Below the pieces are notes generated by a model. The model ran no database searches, had not been told where the DNA came from, and saw nothing but the letters and a program-made list of their open reading frames with translations. This document shows positions 59,201 through 64,000 of a DNA stretch of 64,000 nucleotides, in pieces. The stretch's first letter is position 1; the number at the start of each line of letters is the position of its first letter. The stretch lies in the NCBI RefSeq assembly GCF_024054565.1, contig NZ_JAMXLR010000038.1, forward strand, positions 1 to 64,000. Reading direction: 5' to 3'. Source of the DNA: Aeoliella straminimaris (GTDB lineage Bacteria > Planctomycetota > Planctomycetia > Pirellulales > Lacipirellulaceae). The translations under genes and the position numbers were made by a program.

Positions 59201-62200
59201 CACTTACGGCCCAGGCTGGCAGCCGTTGGAGTCGAAATTGACACTCCACCACCACATTTTCTGGGCGCCAGCTTGTCGCAAGCCAGCCGAACCATTGTCG
59301 TGGCACTAGTTGCAGGACTGTATCTGGCGATTGCCGGCTTTGTCATCACCAGTTCGTTCCGTAGCGGGCCACTGACGCCCGGTGCTGATCGCATGCTCCT
59401 CTGGTCCGGAGTACTAGCGGCAGTTGGTGCAATCGTCTGGCTTGTGATGACGTTGCCAGCCGTGAGGAAAAACAACCCTAGCGAGGTGGAGAAGGCAACT
59501 TATTCTGGAGTAACCAGGATTGGTCGTCATCTAATCGGCCTGTGCCTGGTTCTGCCATTGCTGATCGTCTTCGCCTACATCTTGGCCAGCAAACTCACGC
59601 AGCACCCGCTCATCGGACCAGACCCGAAGTCCTGGTTTGGTGATTTGGGTAACTCCCTGCTCTACGGCGGGCCACTGGCAATGTTCGCCGTTGTACTGCT
59701 AGTCTTCGCAATACGTGAAGCATCGAGCCGCTTTGCCTTCAGCTTCGGTTTGCTCGTAGCTAGTGTTGCAACTCTTGTGTACTTGCTCGAACTGGCTGCC
59801 GCTGGGCGATCGCTTGACGCCGTGGCATGGATCACGCTTGCTCAACTCAACGCAGCCACCATGGCAGTCGTGGCGATCGGGTGGTGGCTCGCAATGGTGT
59901 GGCGATACGACCGACATACGGATACGAGGCGAAATCCGTTGTTGTTGCAGGTGCTGGCCGGTCTTGCGGTCACCTTCAGCGCTGAGACTTTGCTTGCCGG
60001 ATGCTGGGGAGTATTCGTCAGTCCCACGAACCTCACATGGCAAGCATCCGTCGCCAATACCCTAGGGTTGGTATCAGTATCTCTCGCAACAATAGCGCTT
60101 TGGCTAACCACCAAGCCGTCAAAAGTCGCGTTTACAACAATGCATGTCGCCGCATTGTCGCTCTTGGTGGTGACCTTGCTCACCAATGCTGCAGTGAAAA
60201 TTGACACTGGCAACTGGGAAGCGTTTCATACCATGCTGGTGATGTCGGCGGCTGCTAGCTGGGCTCTCGTGGTACTGCCTACACCGTGGCGTACCCCCTT
60301 GTGGTCCACACTGTTTGCCGGAGTAACCACAGTCATCTCAATACGTGAACTCGTGCCGGGTGCCGTTACCCCTCAATGGCCTTGGTGGAGTCTTTTTGGC
60401 TTGGTATCCGTGTATGGAGTGCTCTTGCGTATCGCCTGGGTTCGAACGGCTCGCTGGCCCATTTGGCTTGCGTCCCCCGCTCTCGCCATCGCGGCCCACG
60501 CCTGGTGGTGGAACCTGATGCCACAACGTGGCGCACAAGTGGAGATCAACTTCTTAGATCTGACCGCGATCGTTCTGGCAATCGCATCCATCGGATCGGT
60601 GCTGGTTGAGCTGCGGTTCACAAGTCGTTTGGCGAGCGATCCTTCGCCACGCTGGCGGCTCATCGGTTTTCACCGATTTGCCGTCTGGCTCGCCATCGCA
60701 GTCGTGTTGTTGGGTGTAGCAATAGAGCTATCCAAGGTCGGCAGCACTCCTGGATTGGGCACTTATTGGTGGCTGGGACTATTGGCCATTGTCTCCGTGC
60801 TTTGTGCCATCTTCACCACTCTTTGGGATCCTTGCATTCGCTGGCCGATCGTTGCCTTCTACACGCTCAGCCTGGCGGCAGTCGGCAAGTTTCTTGGAAT
60901 CCTGTCGCTCGAAGGAGACGACTTCACTTGGGCACTGGCAATGGCACTGGGAGCGTTCGTGCTGGCTACCAGCTATCTCTGGCAACGTCGCCAGGCGATT
61001 GCGGAGTTTGCCATAAGGCTCGGAGCCCCAGCCCATCTTCGCGAGCGACTCCACTCACAGATGTGGATTCTCTCTGCCAACGGGCTAGCCATTCTGGTTG
61101 TTCTCGCCTTAGTTGTTCAGATTGAGTTCACCCACACGATGTTCAGTCAAAGAATGACCGCGGCGTACTCCGTACTCGCGTGCGCTGTCGGGCTTGCCTT
61201 CCTGGCAGCCGGACGTGTCGAACCGCCACTGCGATATCTGGCAATTGCAATGGGGGCGCTATTTGCAGTGGCATTTGCCTGGGCTTGGATACCGCCTGGT
61301 TTGGAGGTAGCGAACTTGCATCGCCTGGTAGCTGCGGGAGTTGCCATTGCGGCAATGGTACCTCTCTATGGCACACTGCTGGTAAAAATCTGGCGGCGAA
61401 GCAATCCTTGGGTCGAAGCTGCACAAGCGAGCATTCTGACTCTAGTTGCCGTAGCTGGGGTATTGCTGGTGGTAACACTGGCATCCGAAGTGTCGTTTTT
61501 TGTCCATGGCAAGGACGCCCCTCTGGTTTGGCCCGCGGTTCTCGCAGTCGCCTTGGCCGTTATGGCGTTGGCAGTGAGTTCACTTGCGGCAGCTCTAATA
61601 CCCGGTCGTGACCCGCTAAATCTCAGTGAGCGAGGTCGCACTGCCTATGTTTATGCCGCTGAGGCCTTTGTCGGCCTGCTGTTCGTGCATATTCGAGTGA
61701 CCATGCCTTGGCTGTTTGCCAGTTGGTTTGCCCAATACTGGCCGTTTGTCGTTATGTTCCTCGCTTTTGCTGGCGTGGGCCTTTCCGAGTGGTTCGCCCG
61801 ACGTCAAACGAAAGTGCTGGCTGAGCCTTTGAACAATACTGGCCTCCTGTTGCCACTACTGCCCGTCATCGGATTCTGGTCTTCAGGTCAGGCAGGTCAA
61901 TACTCGGTGCTGTTGATTGCTGTGGGATTGCTATACACCACGATGGCCTTGATGCGTAAAGCACCTGTCTTGATGGGATTGGCGCTACTGGCATTCAATG
62001 GCAGCTTGTGGACGATGCTGAATTCCGTCGAAGGATTGGGCTTGTTGCGGCACCCTCAGTTCTGGCTCATTCCGCCCATACTATGTGTGCTGATTGGAGC
62101 AGAACTCAGTCGCAGGCACCTGAGTGCTTCGACCCTCAGTACGGTGCGCTACATCTGCGCGGTGATGATCTACGCCTCGTCGACCGCCGACATATTCATC

Positions 62201-62497
62201 AATGGAGTAGGCGCTGGCTTATGGCTGCCCCTGGTTCTCGCCGCGCTGTCGTTGGCAGGAGTATTCGCCGGCATCCTACTTCGAGTACGTGCGTTTCTTT
62301 TCCTGGGAATTGCGTTTCTGTGCGTATCCTTGTTCTCTGTGGTTTGGCACGCAGCGGTTGAGCTGGAGCGGACCTGGATCTGGTGGGTAGCAGGGATACT
62401 CACGGGGACGGCCATCATCGTGTTGTTTGGGCTCTTTGAGAAGAAACGCGAACAGGCCCTTGTCTTGGTCGAGCAGATGAAGCGGTGGGAGCCGTAA
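56297..62497 (+). CDS. Giant polytopic membrane protein with N-terminal zinc ribbon
   Basis: 2066 aa. An N-terminal TM (LFWLVAVAVVVFLARQW) is followed by a rubredoxin-like zinc ribbon CPRC...CEVC (C37, C40, C51, C54). A helical pair (residues 62-100, FRELGILDEDRYDALLQ), a Pro/Ala-rich linker to about 206 and a basic PPPPPKPKRDW stretch come next. From about 215 the protein is almost wholly membrane, with an estimated 50 or more TM helices up to residue 2045 and a short charged tail. The first membrane segment (NNIMLGELVGGLLIVTCSIA, WAEIASRPLLKFGIFNG) recalls DUF2157/DUF2339-type membrane proteins. No catalytic or transport motif was seen. 74 bases separate it from the upstream gene, suggesting an operon. 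Function unknown. Confidence 0.85.
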   Translation: MWEYGLFWLVAVAVVVFLARQWRTSHTTSGKGKYRTCPRCTASLRWGDRHCEVCRWPGGPPAAVNSRAVQAALHRMLFRFRELGILDEDRYDALLQATRGELSQEREHESVKVPTTDSPLQSERLVEVPLIRDEPATAPASPTAPIEVTSNEPATIDQAANLPAPAPSAGLSVGTRAERYAVSRHAAAEVAATAPPPPPKPKRDWGKLFQAFLEKNNIMLGELVGGLLIVTCSIALVISFWAEIASRPLLKFGIFNGVSAALFAAGFYTDRRWKIHTTSHGVLIIAILLVPLNFLAIAAFTASSPPTDLLSLVGEALSLVAFSALTYFAARTVTPQSPLALTLCIMICSLMQLLIRRFAGPDSSLGVLYLLAVVPVGSFALAVLCSVRQSLRGDTSKAEDVVPHFTVLGVGLFATLLPLALLLFRGAEVTGLLQQLSPLLVVLAGPALATAILLWPRLDTEVPALRVAAGSVGALGGVMLLASVRLAWPLPFALIATALANCVLWAVLAWCARIPRLNVLAAVFMTLAWLIGAAIVDQQVSWNVADAQAITNSIFSALGGQRMLPVVAVCCVLGAVCRWMGAKATAIEWGASAATATLVSFLLLMIFGFGRVGDPANTVWYFVFYAVLATTAAWIFDSLPLTRAAVTFVLVAFVQSTVFRYGEGWHDTRAWILAMLLFGTLNIIVSSTAMLWQPVRTKTLRSGFATAGLAAGIVAAALLLFLGWRLDYDSIAIGVAWLALLWLALAWLLRESQLFVAFQVSLAVAVGVMVTSYLAKQSWYAEESTPWFDPWFWQAQGIALAASATIWKTLRIVISRLPQVSRNALNADVSRPPWATFDRFAGGLLFTLTILLASYAVYPGMAQELSPSVEAGARVPVPLSVLELPSVSSHHAGGWGSWLLLTATGVLVGLGCWDRRPSLHIVALYVLGAAACLLGASLFAQQTAAASALRWLLGIYTLLAAITIAARRHLRPRLAAVGVEIDTPPPHFLGASLSQASRTIVVALVAGLYLAIAGFVITSSFRSGPLTPGADRMLLWSGVLAAVGAIVWLVMTLPAVRKNNPSEVEKATYSGVTRIGRHLIGLCLVLPLLIVFAYILASKLTQHPLIGPDPKSWFGDLGNSLLYGGPLAMFAVVLLVFAIREASSRFAFSFGLLVASVATLVYLLELAAAGRSLDAVAWITLAQLNAATMAVVAIGWWLAMVWRYDRHTDTRRNPLLLQVLAGLAVTFSAETLLAGCWGVFVSPTNLTWQASVANTLGLVSVSLATIALWLTTKPSKVAFTTMHVAALSLLVVTLLTNAAVKIDTGNWEAFHTMLVMSAAASWALVVLPTPWRTPLWSTLFAGVTTVISIRELVPGAVTPQWPWWSLFGLVSVYGVLLRIAWVRTARWPIWLASPALAIAAHAWWWNLMPQRGAQVEINFLDLTAIVLAIASIGSVLVELRFTSRLASDPSPRWRLIGFHRFAVWLAIAVVLLGVAIELSKVGSTPGLGTYWWLGLLAIVSVLCAIFTTLWDPCIRWPIVAFYTLSLAAVGKFLGILSLEGDDFTWALAMALGAFVLATSYLWQRRQAIAEFAIRLGAPAHLRERLHSQMWILSANGLAILVVLALVVQIEFTHTMFSQRMTAAYSVLACAVGLAFLAAGRVEPPLRYLAIAMGALFAVAFAWAWIPPGLEVANLHRLVAAGVAIAAMVPLYGTLLVKIWRRSNPWVEAAQASILTLVAVAGVLLVVTLASEVSFFVHGKDAPLVWPAVLAVALAVMALAVSSLAAALIPGRDPLNLSERGRTAYVYAAEAFVGLLFVHIRVTMPWLFASWFAQYWPFVVMFLAFAGVGLSEWFARRQTKVLAEPLNNTGLLLPLLPVIGFWSSGQAGQYSVLLIAVGLLYTTMALMRKAPVLMGLALLAFNGSLWTMLNSVEGLGLLRHPQFWLIPPILCVLIGAELSRRHLSASTLSTVRYICAVMIYASSTADIFINGVGAGLWLPLVLAALSLAGVFAGILLRVRAFLFLGIAFLCVSLFSVVWHAAVELERTWIWWVAGILTGTAIIVLFGLFEKKREQALVLVEQMKRWEP

Positions 62498-62769
62498 GCT
62501 CTGTATCAGCACTACTCGCAAGTCGAGCTATGGCACCGGGTGCACTAGTCGTTCAGCTGGAACTTCATTGCTGACGGAACGCCATGGCCAAGGCGACATA
62601 GATCGCGGCAACTCCAGACAAGAGCCTTCCGGCAGGACTGTGATACGAACACAATCGATGCGATCGAGGACCTTCCCATGCACGCTAAAGGAAAATGCTG
62701 CGGTACTCGGTGCTACTAATCTCGACGGTCCTCCTTCGCGCACTCGTCGACTATCTATTGACTCCCTCA

Positions 62770-63699
62770 TCAATCGACGGGAACCACAAGCACCGGATGC
62801 GGTGATCGCCTCACAAAGTCGTGTATCTCGTTTCTCGAATCGTGGTCGTGACGGACGAGGCCCAAGGCAATCAGTGCAGGGTGCGTTTTGGGATGTTCGG
62901 GTGTAATCGGCTGCTCGTCTGCTTCGTATCGAATGATTAGCTCGTAGGCGAACCCTTGCTTTCTGGATGACCGTTGAAGTCCAGAATGCAGTCGGGCGTA
63001 GGTGCGGGCTAGCGCGTCTTCCAGATCCTCGGGATTAAACTCGGCATCGGGCTGCAGCGAGTTCATGATCTCCCTGAAATTCTTGTACGTGCTTTCTTCG
63101 ACCATCAGCAGTAGTTCCAACCTTCCGCTCGGCTGAACGAGCCCCGCAGCCCAATTGGCCGTCTTTTCTGCAGCCGCGTTTTCTCGCGTCAGGACGATCC
63201 GAATATGGTCGGAGGGGTCCCGCCCTACCGCGTCGGGGCGGCGAATGAAGATCGTGGGGATCTCGGACCGTGCCGCTATCACCTCCATCACGGTTCCTGC
63301 GCTGTCTTCTCCCAGTGATTCGAAGTCTCGACGAAACGGGCACGGTAGCATCAGCAGGTCGGCGCCAAAGGACTCGACAGCCGCGAGGATTTGATCGTAA
63401 TCCTCTTCAATGGATGCATCCACGTCGACGATTGTTGCGTTCGCTTCGACGTGCTGCCCTGCACTTGCCGATGCTTCGCCACCGATGGCCAGGTAGCCCA
63501 TCTCGCACGCCAAACGGCTTTGTAGTTGTTTCGCGAACAGCGTGAGGGCATGATCTTGACTCGAACCGTCGGTCGCCACAAGGACTTTGCGGGGCCGCTG
63601 TTGTGAGATTTCTATGGTAGCACCTACATCTGCACGCTCGAACAAGTCCATCGAGTCACTGAGTTCGTTATCGACATGGCGTTGAGTTGGGTCAGGCAT
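62770..63699 (-). CDS. Universal stress protein (USP-like), two-domain
   Basis: 309 aa from the ATG at 63699 with GGGAG upstream; the frame opens 24 codons earlier without such features. The USP fold is seen as KVLVATDGSSQDHALTLFAK at about 38 and ADLLMLPCPFRRDF then MEVIAARSEIPTIFIRR, with a second, less conserved half from about 170 (HIRIVLTRENAAAEKTANWA) ending in SPHPVLVVPVD. These cytoplasmic proteins bind nucleotides or act as stress regulators. It lies 135 bases downstream of the partial transporter and is probably co-transcribed with it, a frequent arrangement of transporters with USPs. The G-2X-G-9X-G-S/T motif was not identified, so ATP binding is uncertain. Confidence 0.78.
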   Translation of the reverse strand: MPDPTQRHVDNELSDSMDLFERADVGATIEISQQRPRKVLVATDGSSQDHALTLFAKQLQSRLACEMGYLAIGGEASASAGQHVEANATIVDVDASIEEDYDQILAAVESFGADLLMLPCPFRRDFESLGEDSAGTVMEVIAARSEIPTIFIRRPDAVGRDPSDHIRIVLTRENAAAEKTANWAAGLVQPSGRLELLLMVEESTYKNFREIMNSLQPDAEFNPEDLEDALARTYARLHSGLQRSSRKQGFAYELIIRYEADEQPITPEHPKTHPALIALGLVRHDHDSRNEIHDFVRRSPHPVLVVPVD

Positions 63700-63834
63700 T
63701 GTTGAGTTCTCCCAGCCTCCGTTCACTTGGTTACAGCAGCTTGTACAGGACTTTTCGATGGCTAACGCCAACGACCTGGGACTTCTGGCGAAACGTCCCG
63801 GAGGCCACCGCTCACGGTGGAATCTGCTTCATCG

Positions 63835-64000
63835 CTATCGCGGCAGAGGCGGAATCCACCCCATCGAATTCAAAGTCAACAGATACGCGATCGCCCCGGC
63901 GATCTGAATAACCATAATCGTACCACCGAGGCGGATGAATTCCCCCCACGACACAGTCTCGTGCGCTTCTTTCTTCAACGTGTACAGAGCGATGACGCAC
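63835..64000 (-). CDS. C-terminus of a multi-pass membrane transporter (partial)
   Basis: The last 54 codons of a minus-strand frame open at the right edge, ending in TAG at 63835. The peptide is a charged loop (YTLKKEAHETVSWGEFIRLG) followed by a hydrophobic helix (GTIMVIQIAGAIAYLLTLNS) and MGWIPPLPR. The pattern of a W-G-E-F-x-R-x-G turn before a last TM is common at the C-terminus of ion-transporter-superfamily permeases (SLC13, NhaD, ArsB type); assignment below superfamily is guesswork. The 62-aa open frame in another phase at the same place has no such character. The 5' end lies outside the window. Confidence 0.5.
   Translation of the reverse strand, partial: CVIALYTLKKEAHETVSWGEFIRLGGTIMVIQIAGAIAYLLTLNSMGWIPPLPR

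Noticed and set aside
62528..62906. Small open frames on both strands in the gap after the giant membrane protein
   Set aside because: Basic, low-information translations, overlapping the USP gene, with no supporting features.
63812..64000. 62-aa minus-strand open frame at the right edge
   Set aside because: The neighbouring frame ending at 63835 encodes a membrane helix with natural composition and fits a transporter end better.

Overview
The window reads as a chromosomal segment of a planctomycete, most likely of the Pirellulales/Lacipirellulaceae type and probably marine. The evidence is the combination of dockerin-like repeats followed by PEP-CTERM tails (twelve VPEP motifs in ten ORFs), DUF1559 pseudopilins, Cys-type sulfatases, ECF sigma factors paired with FecR-like proteins carrying LamG domains, carboxypeptidase-regulatory-like lipoproteins, and a subtilase with a Planctomycete-extracellular N-terminal motif. 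This is inferred from gene content; no rRNA or tRNA marker is present.

Layout. 1-2.3 kb (minus): ECF sigma plus FecR/LamG pair (module 1, cut by the left edge). 2.9-11.1 kb (plus): GH16 glucanase/galactanase, a metallopeptidase-like protein sharing the same C-terminal cassette, and a GH127 enzyme. 11.7-16.5 kb (minus): a 1294-aa ORF made of three complete PEP-CTERM precursors end to end, and a single-unit paralogue. 16.85-30.2 kb (plus): module 2 (ECF sigma, FecR/LamG, DUF1559 pseudopilin, lipoprotein), then two sulfatases, a PEP-CTERM protein and a GH2 beta-galactosidase with a discoidin-like tail. 30.5-32.9 kb: two-gene ABC transporter. 33-38 kb (minus): subtilase with six ~185-aa repeats. 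38.5-42.1 kb (minus): module 3, with the same four-gene order as module 2. 42.4-47.8 kb (plus): an alpha/beta hydrolase and three more PEP-CTERM proteins. 48-50.3 kb (minus): ECF sigma plus Ser/Thr kinase. 50.65-62.5 kb (plus): thioredoxin-like protein, a duplicated DUF1559 protein and a 2066-aa polytopic membrane protein. 62.8-64 kb (minus): universal stress protein and the end of a transporter.

How it may work together. GH16, GH127, GH2, two sulfatases and a possible esterase look like a saccharolytic cluster for a sulfated marine polysaccharide, possibly galactan-like; this is inference. Three ECF-FecR pairs, two with LamG (lectin-like) C-termini, are candidates for glycan-sensing regulators. 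Many products carry signal peptide, dockerin-like repeat and PEP-CTERM, so they should be exported and processed by an exosortase encoded elsewhere. No SusC/SusD, cohesin, exosortase or prepilin peptidase gene was seen.

The most unusual items are the three-in-one PEP-CTERM ORF, the repeated sigma-FecR-pseudopilin-lipoprotein module, and the 50.65-62.5 kb locus of three proteins that I cannot assign to a known pathway. Start codons were re-chosen where a signal peptide, Shine-Dalgarno (SD) sequence or start-stop overlap favoured a shorter protein. All domain assignments are by eye.
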